NCBI RefSeq assembly: GCF_000478825.2
Contig: NZ_CP007542.1
Coordinates: forward strand, 2,852,001-2,916,000
From: Synechocystis sp. PCC 6714
GTDB lineage: Bacteria > Cyanobacteriota > Cyanobacteriia > Cyanobacteriales > Microcystaceae
Length of the DNA stretch: 64,000 bases
Direction: 5' to 3'
Shown: positions 39,461-49,388 of the stretch, piece by piece
Numbering within the stretch: the stretch's first letter is position 1
Layout: each line of letters begins with the position of its first letter
The notes under the pieces: generated by a model
Databases searched by the model: none
What the model saw: the letters and a program-made list of their open reading frames with translations, nothing else
What the model was told of the DNA's origin: nothing
Program-made: the position numbers and the translations under genes

Positions 39461-39892
39461 TTATTTAATCAATTCAGGGCCTAACAATTTCTGCAAAATC
39501 TGATCACTCAGGGCACCCACCTCCCGTTCCAAAGAACTGAGGGCAGACTGCCGTTGGGCCTCGATTTCCTGCGCCGCTGTTTCCTTTTGCCGTTGGGATT
39601 CCCTTTGGGCCTCCGCAATCTTTTCCGCCGCCAAACGCCTAGCCTCAGCTTGGGCCTCGGCGATCACAGTTTGGGACTGCCGACGAGCATCGGTAATCTG
39701 TTGCTCATACTCCTGGGTAATCGCCTTTGCTTTGGCTAACCGCTCCCGGGCATCCTCTTCATTGGTGCGAATGTAGTCAGCCCGTTCATCTAAAACCTTA
39801 TTCATTGGCTTGTAGAAAATGGCATTGAGCAGAAACGCGAGAACCACGAACTGCAATGCCATCAGGGGCAGGGTGGCATCAAAATCAAACAT
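39461..39892 (-). CDS. atpG: ATP synthase b' subunit
   Basis: A 143-residue second peripheral-stalk subunit. A single membrane helix at about 7-27 ([20 protein letters not shown]) is followed by a coiled coil with many Ala, Glu, Gln and Arg ([20 protein letters not shown]). It pairs with atpF. Shorter than atpF because it lacks the N-terminal extension. Located between atpH and atpF. Confidence 0.95.
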   Translation of the reverse strand: MFDFDATLPLMALQFVVLAFLLNAIFYKPMNKVLDERADYIRTNEEDARERLAKAKAITQEYEQQITDARRQSQTVIAEAQAEARRLAAEKIAEAQRESQRQKETAAQEIEAQRQSALSSLEREVGALSDQILQKLLGPELIK

Positions 39893-40008
39893 TGTTTTAC
39901 AAAAACTAGGTCAGGGATTAGCGGAATAATCCCCACAAACCCAACGAATAGCGGATTAGCGGGGTGAGGAGACGCGATCAAATCACGTCTCGGGCTACGA
40001 ATCCGTCC

Positions 40009-40434
<426 letters not shown>

Positions 40435-40447
40435 TCACATCGGGAGG

Positions 40448-41263
40448 CTAATGTTCTTCCCCTTCAGACTCGATCGCCTCATGGATATAGGCTCCGGCTA
40501 AAGTGGCAAACACCAAGGCCTGGATCGCACTGGTGAATAAACCCAATGCCATCAGGGGTAAAGGTACAAGCAAAGGGACAAGCAGTACAAGCACTGCCAC
40601 CACCAACTCGTCCGCAAGGATGTTACCAAATAAACGGAAGCTCAGGGAAAGGGGCTTCGTGAAGTCTTCTAAAATCTTGATGGGTAAAAGAACGGGAATG
40701 GGTTGCACATAGTTGGCGAAATAGCCCAACCCCTTCTTGCTAAGACCTGCATAGAAGTAGGCCAAGGAGGTAAGCAACGCCAGGGCAACAGTTGTATTGA
40801 TATCATTGGTAGGGGCTGCCAATTCCGCTCCATCAGGGATGTGAATTAGCTTCCAAGGCAAAAGGGCCCCGGACCAGTTAGATACAAAAATAAACAGAAA
40901 CAATGTGCCGATAAACGGTAGCCAAGGACGGTACTCCTTTTCGCCTAATTGGTTCCGTGCCAGATCCCGGAGGAACTCCAACACGTATTCCATCAGGTTT
41001 TGGATGCCGCTGGGAACCCGTTGCACATTTCGCGTAGCCGCGAGGGAAGCAATTACCAGCAATAAAATGACAAACCAAGAGGTTGCAAATGTTTGCCCGT
41101 GTAATTTGAGGTTCCCAATTTCCCAATACCACTGCTGACCCACTTCCAGGGCAGCTAGAGGAAACAAATTTAAAACACTCAAACCAGCTAACATTGTTAT
41201 TCGGTGAGATTGACGGGGTAAAGAGGAAAGCTGTTGGCGTTGAACAAACTCCAGCAACGGCAC
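40448..41263 (-). CDS. atpI: ATP synthase a subunit
   Basis: A 271-residue F0 stator subunit with five or six membrane helices that forms the proton half-channels. The essential Arg is in [16 protein letters not shown] (about 195), and the last helix ends with [14 protein letters not shown]. The GTG start at 41263 has GGAGG eight bases upstream and is preferred; an ATG at 41194 (MLAGLSVL) has no such site but would give the commonly annotated N-terminus. Follows atp1 by 83 bases. Confidence 0.95.
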   Translation of the reverse strand: MPLLEFVQRQQLSSLPRQSHRITMLAGLSVLNLFPLAALEVGQQWYWEIGNLKLHGQTFATSWFVILLLVIASLAATRNVQRVPSGIQNLMEYVLEFLRDLARNQLGEKEYRPWLPFIGTLFLFIFVSNWSGALLPWKLIHIPDGAELAAPTNDINTTVALALLTSLAYFYAGLSKKGLGYFANYVQPIPVLLPIKILEDFTKPLSLSFRLFGNILADELVVAVLVLLVPLLVPLPLMALGLFTSAIQALVFATLAGAYIHEAIESEGEEH

Positions 41264-41346
41264 AAGACATTCCTCCGTTAATGGGGGAAGACCGCACCGG
41301 GAACTAAGCTGTCCCTAGCCCAGACCTTTCTTCAACCTCTCATCGT

Positions 41347-41700
41347 CTAATCCGCTGTAGGCGTGAATACGCTTTGCAGCATATAGAAAATGATCGCAGC
41401 TTTATAGGTTAGGAATCCCAGGAAAACAGGCAAAACCTGGATGCTTTCCCTTTGGGTGGCAATGATGATCAGCCCGACAAAAACCGCTAAGCCTTTCACC
41501 CCAGCCCGCCCAGATTGGGTTCCTATCCTTTCCACATCCTTTGCCAACAGTTTCAGATATATCAGCCCCACCAACGCTCCGAGCAAATAATTTAAGGCTA
41601 TATTGAGGGAATAGGCCCAGACAACACAGGCAAAAATTACAGCTGTAGCCACCAAAGTCCAGGTTAGCAACTGTTGTTGTAACCGATAAAATTCGGCCAT
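41347..41700 (-). CDS. atp1: ATP synthase operon protein Atp1 (AtpI/UncI-like)
   Basis: A 117-residue membrane protein with four hydrophobic segments ([62 protein letters not shown]). It is the first gene of the ATP synthase operon; by analogy with bacterial AtpI it assists assembly of the c-ring. Start at ATG 41700 ([12 protein letters not shown]) gives the length I recall for PCC 6803; the frame is open upstream to TTG 41853 with a Pro/Ser-rich, unstructured 51-residue extension and no Shine-Dalgarno sequence, so I do not use it. Confidence 0.88.
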   Translation of the reverse strand: MAEFYRLQQQLLTWTLVATAVIFACVVWAYSLNIALNYLLGALVGLIYLKLLAKDVERIGTQSGRAGVKGLAVFVGLIIIATQRESIQVLPVFLGFLTYKAAIIFYMLQSVFTPTAD

Positions 41701-42048
41701 TCCGTTGTCCGCTACCGTTTCTGCTTCCGTAAGCTTTGGGGCAGGGGCACTAGGGGAACTTTGACCCTCAGACAATGGCGTTGGCGGTGTCACACTCTGA
41801 CTACTGGCAAGGTGAAAAATGGATTTTGGGTAATAGCTTTCCTTGGCAATCAAGGGCCATATACCCCAAGCCAGAAGCGATCATATCACGCTGTCGCAAC
41901 CCATTCTTAGTTTTTTGTGGGCAGGGCAGCTAGGGACGGCAATCCCTCTGGCGATCGCCAAGGAAAATTGTCAAGATCACCTAAGTAGCTGACCAAATGC
42001 AGAGCTGGCCAGTTGCCCAAAACTTTTCCAGCATTTTCCCCAGTGGCT

Positions 42049-43431
42049 ATGGTTTCTCCATCTAACTCCCCCCAGCCCCAAGTAAACGAGGCGGAAAACG
42101 CCAACGACATTAAGCCTGAACTTGTCGAGCCCGTTGACCCTACCCCATTAACTTCCCCTTTCGGCAGCACCCCCAAAACCCTGCAAGTATGGTGGCAGAG
42201 CACCCGTCAGCACCTGGAAAAGTTTTTCCCCCTAGGAAACTTAAGTAAAAAAATTCTAGACCGCCTTTGGGTGGACGAAGCCCACATTGCCGATATTTTG
42301 ACCCAGTTAAGGCAAGAACTCCCCACCACTGAAGCTCTGCTGATTGGTAAACCCCAGTCTGGCAAAAGTTCCCTGGTGCGGGGGTTGACTGGGGCCTCCG
42401 CTGAGATTGTTGGCCAAGGCTTCCAGCCCCATACCCAAAATACGGCCCGCTATGCTTACCCCTCTGAGGATCTTCCCCTGCTGATTTTTACCGATACCGT
42501 TGGCTTGGGAGATATAGGACACGACACCCAATCCCTGATTGCGGAACTAAAAGCTGACCTCGCAACCCCGGAGGATAGGGTCCCGGCGGCCAAAATTTTG
42601 TTACTCACCGTAAAAATTACTGATTTTGCCACCGATAGCCTCCAGCAAATCATCAAAAACTTAAAAACTGCCCATCCGGAAATCCCTTGTCTGTTGGTGG
42701 TGACCTGTCTCCATGAAGTCTATTGCCATCCGGGGGACGATCATCCCCCCTATTACCCTCCGGAGCAACCGGAAATAGAGCGGGCCTTTGCCGCCATTGC
42801 GAAGGACTTTGCACAGTGGATTGATGGGGCTGTAATGGTGGACTTTACCCAGGAAGAGGATGGTTATAACCCGGAGTTTTATGGTTTAGCTCACCTCCGT
42901 GATCAAATTGCAGAGAGACTGCCCAAAGCGGAAGCCCAAACCCTCCATCAGCTTTTGGATGGAGAAACTGGCGATCGCCTGGGCAATATTTATCGAGATG
43001 TCGCCCGTCGCTACATTCTTGCTTTTTCGGTGATGGCAGCAACCTTGGCCGCGGTACCCTTACCCTTTGCTACCATGCCAGTGTTGACGGCTCTCCAAGT
43101 TTCCCTGGTGGGTATACTGGGTAAACTCTATGGCCAGGATTTAACACCTTCCCAAGCAGGGGGAGTGGTCAGCGCCATTGCCGGAGGATTTTTGGCCCAG
43201 GCGGTGGGTCGGGAGCTGCTTAAATTTGTACCGGGGTTTGGCTCTGTGGTGGCCGCATCCTGGGCGGGGGCCTACACCTGGTCTCTGGGGGAAGGAGCCT
43301 GTGTCTATTTTGGTGATTTGCTGGGGGGTAAAAAGCCAGACCCCAAAAAAATCCAAGCAGTGATGCGCCATGCTTTCGATGAGGCTCAAAATCGTTTCAC
43401 CCAAGCCCCCAATGGGGATAATTTAGGTTAA
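42049..43431 (+). CDS. GTPase with C-terminal DUF697-type membrane domain
   Basis: A 460-residue protein starting at ATG 42049 (MVSPSNSPQ). After a disordered Pro-rich N-terminus comes a GTPase domain: P-loop IGKPQSGKSSLVRGL (about 103), DTVGLGDIG as G3 (about 150), and VVTCLHEVY, where the usual NKxD is altered to TCLHE. The last ~150 residues are a hydrophobic DUF697-like region (AVPLPFATMPVLTALQVSLV; AIAGGFLAQAVGRELLKFVP) resembling YcjF/YcjX-associated proteins. Guanine specificity may be weak given the G4 change. Divergent from the ATP synthase operon; 46 bases upstream of the kinase-like gene. Confidence 0.85.
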   Translation: MVSPSNSPQPQVNEAENANDIKPELVEPVDPTPLTSPFGSTPKTLQVWWQSTRQHLEKFFPLGNLSKKILDRLWVDEAHIADILTQLRQELPTTEALLIGKPQSGKSSLVRGLTGASAEIVGQGFQPHTQNTARYAYPSEDLPLLIFTDTVGLGDIGHDTQSLIAELKADLATPEDRVPAAKILLLTVKITDFATDSLQQIIKNLKTAHPEIPCLLVVTCLHEVYCHPGDDHPPYYPPEQPEIERAFAAIAKDFAQWIDGAVMVDFTQEEDGYNPEFYGLAHLRDQIAERLPKAEAQTLHQLLDGETGDRLGNIYRDVARRYILAFSVMAATLAAVPLPFATMPVLTALQVSLVGILGKLYGQDLTPSQAGGVVSAIAGGFLAQAVGRELLKFVPGFGSVVAASWAGAYTWSLGEGACVYFGDLLGGKKPDPKKIQAVMRHAFDEAQNRFTQAPNGDNLG

Positions 43432-43477
43432 AGCTCCTAGGGGCCATTGCAGCAGAAAATTGGAGTTATCGTTACCC

Positions 43478-44788
43478 ATGTTCAGATTGGTTCAGGGCCA
43501 GGCTCCCCATACCCTGCATACGCTGGGAACAGCGGCAGCGGTTCATTGGTTTAAGAATATTTGCCTAATTTTGGCGGACAATCAGATTGAGTGTACGCTC
43601 TGGGCCAAATTTGGTGTCCAGTCTCCCTGGCAAAAGGCGATCGCCGACTACGGGCAAACGGGTCTACTACGGCAGATTTATTGGTGTCGCACAGGGGAAA
43701 ATCCAGGGCTGGGGGAGAGCTTAAAGTTAGACCAGTCCATCGGCATTACACCCTTGCTGTTGGAAGTTAATACCCATTGGCAGGGGGAGAATTTTTTTTG
43801 CTTTCTTAGCTCCCAGATTAACCTGTTGATTTTACTGGGTGAATCGCCGGAAAATCCCAAAGTTGTCAATATCTTACAAAGCTTTTCTCCCCGGGTAATT
43901 GGGTATTTTTTAAATGAATTGAAACAATCTTTAGTGGTGGCCGATGATTTATCAGTGGATTTATTTACACCGGAGGAATTGAACCCCAGTGCTGACTTAG
44001 ATTTAGTTAATCAACTAGTGCAGGGGATGGGGCCCCAGCTTAAAAACTCCAGCACCGCGGTTCCCCAGTCTAATTCTTCGGCCATCGCCAACTCCTTTGT
44101 GGTTAATCTAATTCGGGAGTTGGGGATCCCCCTCACTAATATCAAAACTGCTTTGCAATTGTTGGAATCGTTGCAACAAAAAAAGGAAGCCCGTCAACGA
44201 TATTTGGATTTAATTAAACAAAATTGCGATCGCCAAATGTCTTTGATCACAGGGCTACAGGAATTGTTGACCATTGAGGCCACAACTGCCCCTCTGGAAT
44301 CGGTGCAAATTGCCGATTGTACTCTGAGCACAATTGGTATTTATCAACCCATTGCCCTGGAAAAATCGATTATCCTAAACTCCGTGGTGGCGGAAAATTG
44401 TCCTCCGGTGGCCTGCACTGGGGCGGATTTGCGGACTATTCTACAACGACTACTGGAAAACGCACTCAAATTTACTAACCCCGGGGGAAGGGTACAGATC
44501 AAAGCCTATCATCAGGGGCCCCAGGTGGAAATTGTGGTGAGCGATAATGGCTGTGGCATTGCCATGGCAGACATTCCCCATCTGTTTGACTGTTTTTTTC
44601 AGGGTCAAAATGCTCTCCCCGAAACCCAAGGAGCTGGGCTGGGCTTGACCATTGTCCAGAGTCTGGTGCAACGTTGGGGAGGAAAAATTACCGTCCGTAG
44701 TCGTCCGGGTCAAGGTAGTAATTTCCACGTTTTTCTGCCGGTGATGGTGGACCATTCCCTCGGGCATCGTTTTATCGTCCCCAGTTAA
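43478..44788 (+). CDS. Histidine-kinase-like protein lacking the phospho-accepting His
   Basis: A 436-residue soluble protein starting at ATG 43478 (MFRLVQGQ). The N-terminal ~160 residues form a sensor-like domain, possibly DICT. The dimerisation segment reads LIRELGIPLTNIKTALQLLE where active kinases have SHELRTPLTNI, so the phospho-accepting His is Arg213 (codon CGG at 44114). The ATP-binding domain is complete: ENALKF (N box), DNGCGIA (G1), GAGLGLTI (G2). It may therefore bind ATP and dimerise but not autophosphorylate. It matches slr1414 of PCC 6803 by context from memory. Followed closely by DUF4350, MoxR and SufA genes. Confidence 0.85.
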   Translation: MFRLVQGQAPHTLHTLGTAAAVHWFKNICLILADNQIECTLWAKFGVQSPWQKAIADYGQTGLLRQIYWCRTGENPGLGESLKLDQSIGITPLLLEVNTHWQGENFFCFLSSQINLLILLGESPENPKVVNILQSFSPRVIGYFLNELKQSLVVADDLSVDLFTPEELNPSADLDLVNQLVQGMGPQLKNSSTAVPQSNSSAIANSFVVNLIRELGIPLTNIKTALQLLESLQQKKEARQRYLDLIKQNCDRQMSLITGLQELLTIEATTAPLESVQIADCTLSTIGIYQPIALEKSIILNSVVAENCPPVACTGADLRTILQRLLENALKFTNPGGRVQIKAYHQGPQVEIVVSDNGCGIAMADIPHLFDCFFQGQNALPETQGAGLGLTIVQSLVQRWGGKITVRSRPGQGSNFHVFLPVMVDHSLGHRFIVPS

Positions 44789-44829
44789 GTTTTCCAGACT
44801 GATTTGATCCCCTCTATTTTGTGTTATCC

Positions 44830-45906
44830 ATGCCATTTAAATCCCACCGCAATCTGGTTCTTTTTCTGGCGATCGCCGTGGTGGCTTTTGGGGCATTTTT
44901 AGTGCTGACATCGAGCCGAGGAAGTAATTTGCAGGGCTCCACTTACAGCAATGCCCCCGGGGGCTATGGAGCTTGGTGGCAATGGATGGAGCAAGCTGGC
45001 ACTCCGGTGCAACGATGGCGTAAATCCGGGGATAAGTTACAAAATCTACCTGGCCCGGCCACTCTGTTGAAAATCCAGCCCCAAGCCATTACCAATGTTG
45101 CTCCCTATGACGATGGCGGCAATATTACCCAACAGGAATACGAATGGGTAGGCCGGGGTAATCGTTTAGTTTATCTAGGACGATGGGCCGAATTAACGGA
45201 TGCTCCCTTTAATCAAACCGTAGCAACGAACCATGGCCCCGTAAGCATCCAAGGGCGCAGGCGATCGCCACAAAAAGAAGGAAAAATATTAGCAGACCAG
45301 TACGGCATATTGATTTGGCGGCAACAACAAGGTGAAGGGGAAATTATTTGGGTGGTGCCTCCCTTTCTTGGGGCCAATGCTTTTCAGGATAATCAAGCCA
45401 ACTTTGCCCTGCTCCAATCCCTCCTCAAGGAAGGCAATGGGTCTCTCTGGGTAGATGAATATTCACACGGCTATAAAGACCCCCAAACCCTACAAGAGGA
45501 AGGGTTGGCCTCAGTGTGGGCCTATCTGCAAAACACGTCCCTAATAGTTATTTTTCTCCAATGCCTATTGGTGTTGGTTTTGCTGGCTATTTTTGGAAAT
45601 CGTCGTTTTGGTCGGCCCCAAGAACCAGCTAGCCTTGTTAATAACAATAATCAGACCTATATTAATGCCCTGGCCCAGGTTTTGGAAAAAGGCGATCGCC
45701 CCCAATTTGTGGTGCAACAATTGCTCCAGGCCCAAAGTGCTTCCTTAGAAAGGCGATTGGCTAACCTACCGACAACTAATCAAAGCACTGCGACTCTATT
45801 GTCGAAACTGAGCCAGCCAGACCAATGGCCCAAAAATGAGAGTGACTTACAGGTATGGTTAAAACAATGGCAACAGCTCCAAGCTCAATTGCCCCCTTCT
45901 AGCTGA
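44830..45906 (+). CDS. DUF4350-domain membrane protein
   Basis: A 358-residue protein starting at ATG 44830 (MPFKSHRNLV). An N-terminal membrane helix (about 8-28) is followed by an extracytoplasmic DUF4350 domain (SNAPGGYGAWWQWMEQAG... GEIIWVVPPFLG), a second helix at about 233-253 (LIVIFLQCLLVLVLLAIFG) and a cytoplasmic helical tail. By family knowledge DUF4350 proteins are encoded beside MoxR ATPases and von Willebrand-type proteins, and that is the case here, 53 bases upstream of the MoxR gene. Function unknown. Confidence 0.85.
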   Translation: MPFKSHRNLVLFLAIAVVAFGAFLVLTSSRGSNLQGSTYSNAPGGYGAWWQWMEQAGTPVQRWRKSGDKLQNLPGPATLLKIQPQAITNVAPYDDGGNITQQEYEWVGRGNRLVYLGRWAELTDAPFNQTVATNHGPVSIQGRRRSPQKEGKILADQYGILIWRQQQGEGEIIWVVPPFLGANAFQDNQANFALLQSLLKEGNGSLWVDEYSHGYKDPQTLQEEGLASVWAYLQNTSLIVIFLQCLLVLVLLAIFGNRRFGRPQEPASLVNNNNQTYINALAQVLEKGDRPQFVVQQLLQAQSASLERRLANLPTTNQSTATLLSKLSQPDQWPKNESDLQVWLKQWQQLQAQLPPSS

Positions 45907-45958
45907 AGTACATCTGCTGAGCCACTAAACTTCGATTCAGTTCCTTTGACAGAATCCT

Positions 45959-46903
45959 ATGACCCGTCCCTTATTCAATGAACTCCGCTGCCACCTAGAA
46001 ACATTTTTTGTGGGTCAATCCCCTCTCATCCAAGAATTACTGGTGGCCCTGTTGGCAGGGGGCCATGTGATCATCGAAGGGGTGCCGGGCACGGGCAAAA
46101 CCCTGTTAGTTAAACTACTGGCCCAATCGATCCAATCCCAATTTCGCCGGGTGCAATTAACCCCAGATATGTTGCCCTCCGACATGGTGGGGGTGAACGT
46201 GTTCGATTTTAATCAACAGGCCTTTAGTCTTAAGCACGGCCCCGTGTTCACAGAAATTTTGCTGGCGGATGAAATTAACCGCACCCCTCCGAAAACCCAG
46301 TCTGCCCTACTGGAAGCAATGGAGGAGCAACAGGTCACTTTGGATGGCCAAACCCATCCCCTGCCATCTCTATTCTGGGTGGTGGCGACCCAAAACCCTT
46401 TGGAATTTGAAGGCACCTATCCCCTCCCGGAAGCGCAGTTAGACCGGTTTTTGTTCAAGTTAGTGGTGGACTATCCTCCCCAAGCAGCAGCCAAACAAAT
46501 GTTGCTCAATTTTCAGCGGGGTTTCCAAGCCCAACGGCAAGACCTGGAGCAATTAACTGCCATTGCCACCGTGGAGCAAATCCTTGCCAGCCGGCGATCG
46601 GTGCAGGACATAACAGTGGATGAAAAACTGTTGGATTACCTATTGGAACTGGTGGAGAGAACCCGCCATCATCCCGATGTTCTAATTGGAGCTTCCCCCA
46701 GGGCATCCCTCCGTTGGCTCCAGGCGGCTAAGGCCGATGCTTGGCTTAATGGCCAGGAATATCTTTTGCCGGATAATCTCAAAACCGTTGCGCCGGCCCT
46801 GTTACGTCATCGCTTAATCCTGCGCCCCGAAGCCCAATTGGATGGCATTGCCATCGAGGATGTCATCAATGCCGTTGTTGAACAAACTGTAGTGCCCCGT
46901 TGA
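45959..46903 (+). CDS. MoxR-family AAA+ ATPase
   Basis: A 314-residue cytoplasmic AAA+ chaperone of the MoxR type. Walker A is EGVPGTGKTLLVK (about 40), Walker B LLADEINRTPPKTQSALLEAMEE (about 102; Asp-Glu intact), sensor 1 VVATQNPLEFEGTYPLPEAQ (about 138), sensor 2 ASPRASLRWLQ (about 240). MoxR proteins commonly activate metal-dependent or membrane complexes together with a VWA/DUF58 partner; no such partner is adjacent here, only DUF4350. Co-directional with the kinase-like and DUF4350 genes. Confidence 0.92.
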   Translation: MTRPLFNELRCHLETFFVGQSPLIQELLVALLAGGHVIIEGVPGTGKTLLVKLLAQSIQSQFRRVQLTPDMLPSDMVGVNVFDFNQQAFSLKHGPVFTEILLADEINRTPPKTQSALLEAMEEQQVTLDGQTHPLPSLFWVVATQNPLEFEGTYPLPEAQLDRFLFKLVVDYPPQAAAKQMLLNFQRGFQAQRQDLEQLTAIATVEQILASRRSVQDITVDEKLLDYLLELVERTRHHPDVLIGASPRASLRWLQAAKADAWLNGQEYLLPDNLKTVAPALLRHRLILRPEAQLDGIAIEDVINAVVEQTVVPR

Positions 46904-47097
46904 CGAAAATAGTGGTAAATTTGTATACTCAATCTCCCATCCGTTGATCGTAAAAGAAGAAGTTTAGCCAAGACCCAATTGTTCCCATAGGGAATTTCCG
47001 CCCACAGCCTCCCCTGTTATCGCTAAGATGGAAGCTAAAGCCGTTGAATTTACTTTTAATTTTCCTCTAACTTTTGCATAGGAGTTCAAGCCTAACC

Positions 47098-47454
47098 ATG
47101 AGCCAAGCCACTGCGACCCAAGCCAAGGGCATCCAACTTTCTGATGCGGCCCTCAAACACCTCCTGGCCTTGAAAGAACAACAGGGCAAAGACCTTTGTT
47201 TGCGGGTAGGGGTGCGCCAAGGAGGCTGTTCTGGTATGTCCTATATGATGGATTTTGAGGAACCCAATCGAGCCACGGAACATGATGAAGTGTTTGACTA
47301 TGATGGTTTTCAAATCATTTGTGACCGGAAAAGTCTGTTATATCTCTATGGTTTGATGCTGGATTACAGTAATGCCCTCATCGGTGGCGGTTTCCAATTT
47401 ACTAATCCCAATGCCAATCAAACTTGCGGTTGTGGTAAATCCTTCGGGGTTTAA
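47098..47454 (+). CDS. sufA: Fe-S assembly A-type carrier (SufA/HesB family)
   Basis: A 118-residue cytoplasmic protein starting at ATG 47098 ([10 protein letters not shown]), with AGGAG 17 bases upstream. The three conserved cysteines of A-type carriers are present: one in [14 protein letters not shown] and two in the C-terminal QTCGCGKSF. It should receive and deliver Fe-S clusters to apoproteins. By context it corresponds to slr1417 of PCC 6803 from memory. A 194-base spacer after the MoxR gene makes an own promoter likely. A strong terminator follows. Confidence 0.93.
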   Translation: MSQATATQAKGIQLSDAALKHLLALKEQQGKDLCLRVGVRQGGCSGMSYMMDFEEPNRATEHDEVFDYDGFQIICDRKSLLYLYGLMLDYSNALIGGGFQFTNPNANQTCGCGKSFGV

Positions 47455-47515
47455 AAATTTTTCCTGATTTAGATAATTAAACTTAGCGCAAACATACGAC
47501 TGAAGATTTACAACT

Positions 47516-47547
47516 GGAGCAGGAAGGATAAACTCTGCTCTTTTTTT
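47516..47547 (+). terminator. Rho-independent terminator after sufA
   Basis: GAGCAG (47517-47522) pairs with CTGCTC (47535-47540), followed directly by seven T. It lies 60 bases after the sufA stop and only a few bases from the end of the convergent transporter gene, so it may act for both strands poorly, mainly plus. Confidence 0.75.
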
Positions 47548-47550
47548 CGG

Positions 47551-48540
47551 TTATTTGAACTGCTTTTTCTCTGCACTGGGGACAGCTTTTTCATAATTAA
47601 GCAAGGCAATGCTGAAAGTAACCAGGCAAACCCCTAAAATTTGGGTATAACTCAGACTTTCTTGGATGGCTATTCCTGCCAAAACTACAGTTAAAGCCGG
47701 ATTAGTTGCCCCTACAATAGCCGCTCGACTAGCACCAATTAAATGAATACCCCAATTGTTCAGCACATGGCCCGCCAGAGTAAATAAAGCTGACAACAGG
47801 GAACCAATGGTAATGGCAAGCCAAGGTAAATTACCTTCATCAGGTTGCCAAATGATTAAACAAAGAATGGACAGAATTAACGTGGTGGCAAAACTAATCC
47901 AGGTGAAGGGAACGGGATGCAGTCTTTGAAAGCTCTTTTGGGCAAACACCGTATAGCCCGCATAGACAATGCCCGAAGCTATGCCTGTGCTAACACCTAA
48001 AACTAAAGTTTTTTGCTCGCCCTCATAGGCATAGGGAATAGTTAAAAATGTACCAATTAGGGTTAAACCAATCACCAGCCAACGCAATAAACTGGGTACA
48101 TCGTTGAAGATCCGCCAGGCCAATAATGCCGTAAAAATTGGATAGGTAAAAAATAAGGTGATGGCAATACCCGTGGGAATAAAGCTAATGGAAATGTAGA
48201 GTAAAACTAAGTAAAGAAACATCAAAAAGCCGCAGCCCATCGCTTCCCAGACCACCGGGCGATTAACGGGCTGTTTTAGTTGATTAATTTCCAGCCAAGT
48301 ATTGCTGTAAAGACGATGGGAAATTAAGGCCATTAATGGCACAACCCAAAGCATTCTCAGTAGTAGAAGTAGGAAAGAGTGGCCCAAGGTAGGGGCAACA
48401 AAACCGCCAGTTTGCCAAATGCCTAAAATATTTTGCTGAGAGTATAAAATACGGACAATAACGTTGTGAAAACAAAAGAAAATAGCGGCAAGTAGGACTA
48501 TTAGCAGCCCAGTCAGATTGATGTTGGACAAAGTTCGCAT
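47551..48540 (-). CDS. DMT/EamA-family transporter
   Basis: A 329-residue integral membrane protein with about ten helices in two EamA repeats (about 10-155 and 180-320). The second repeat ends with IGASRAAIVGATNPALTVVLAGIAIQE, a typical EamA signature. The substrate cannot be told from sequence; members export amino acids, nucleosides or other metabolites. Start ATG at MRTLSNIN. The two ends between sufA and this gene are tail to tail. Confidence 0.88.
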   Translation of the reverse strand: MRTLSNINLTGLLIVLLAAIFFCFHNVIVRILYSQQNILGIWQTGGFVAPTLGHSFLLLLLRMLWVVPLMALISHRLYSNTWLEINQLKQPVNRPVVWEAMGCGFLMFLYLVLLYISISFIPTGIAITLFFTYPIFTALLAWRIFNDVPSLLRWLVIGLTLIGTFLTIPYAYEGEQKTLVLGVSTGIASGIVYAGYTVFAQKSFQRLHPVPFTWISFATTLILSILCLIIWQPDEGNLPWLAITIGSLLSALFTLAGHVLNNWGIHLIGASRAAIVGATNPALTVVLAGIAIQESLSYTQILGVCLVTFSIALLNYEKAVPSAEKKQFK

Positions 48541-48584
48541 AAATTTTTCAGGCCGCTACTTGAAAATTTGCCTAAGAATAATGG

Positions 48585-49253
48585 CTAGAAATGTACCTGA
48601 ACAAGAATATGCCGCAGGCGATCGTAGTCATCTTTAAGGAGCAAACTGAGGTGACGGCCAATGTTCACTAGCCAAGCCCGATCGCCTTGGCGGAGAAGAT
48701 AAATTTCCCTCAGGGCGGCGGCAATCAGGGCATCCACTGGAGCATCGGTAATTTGCAAAAGAATCCGTAAAAAATCAGGGGAATTAGTAAACTCCATCAC
48801 CTCCTGGCGATCGCACTGGAACACAGCTTGGTGAATTTGGGGCGGACGGGGGGGTAAATAGTGAAATACTCTACCTGCAATGGAGCTACGGCCATTTTGA
48901 CCTGATTCTTGGGATTGGAAACCAATGATCGCCGCTTGAAATTCCGTAGTTAACATGGCAAAAATCTGGGGTTGTTGTTCCCGCAATTCTGCCAGGGACA
49001 GCCCTAGCGCCCTGGCCCGGTGAATGGAATCAATGGGCATGGTAGTGGCGTAACTGACCACAGCAAAAATGGTGTTACCGGAATCTTCATCTGTGGCTTT
49101 TACCCAACTACCAAAGGCGGGCATGATGGGAAAAGTTAATTCCTCCGGTTCCAAACATTGGGCTAAAAAACCGGTGGTGCTAGTTTCAATTACTTCAGCA
49201 ATGTGGCGAGGATGGCGTTCATCAAGGCTAAACTCTACTAATGGTAATGGCAT
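48585..49253 (-). CDS. Cyanobacterial HAS-barrel domain protein
   Basis: A 222-residue soluble protein. The first ~110 residues (RHPRHIAEVIETSTTGFLAQ; FGSWVKATDEDSGNTIFAVV; TTMPIDSIHRARALGLSLAE) look like the HAS-barrel domain that precedes HerA-type ATPases, but no ATPase follows; the remainder is helical (QVFQCDRQEVMEFTNSPDFL...). Such stand-alone proteins are, as I remember, strongly conserved in cyanobacteria and of unknown function. It lies 45 bases upstream of the EamA transporter on the same strand. Confidence 0.8.
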   Translation of the reverse strand: MPLPLVEFSLDERHPRHIAEVIETSTTGFLAQCLEPEELTFPIMPAFGSWVKATDEDSGNTIFAVVSYATTMPIDSIHRARALGLSLAELREQQPQIFAMLTTEFQAAIIGFQSQESGQNGRSSIAGRVFHYLPPRPPQIHQAVFQCDRQEVMEFTNSPDFLRILLQITDAPVDALIAAALREIYLLRQGDRAWLVNIGRHLSLLLKDDYDRLRHILVQVHF

Positions 49254-49388
49254 AAAACCGACAAAATTAAAGGATAATTAATAGACTTTTAAGGGAGCAA
49301 TTTAAAATCAACAAAAATCTATAAAATCAAATTTTAATTTAATTATATTAAACCCAAATCACAATTTAATTAAAACAAAAAATAATAA
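49254..49388. other. AT-rich spacer between two minus-strand genes
   Basis: About 135 bases of very AT-rich DNA (long A/T runs at 49300-49390) between the ABC ATPase gene and the HAS-barrel gene. It presumably holds the HAS-barrel gene's promoter side and the ATPase gene's end. No gene. Confidence 0.5.
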
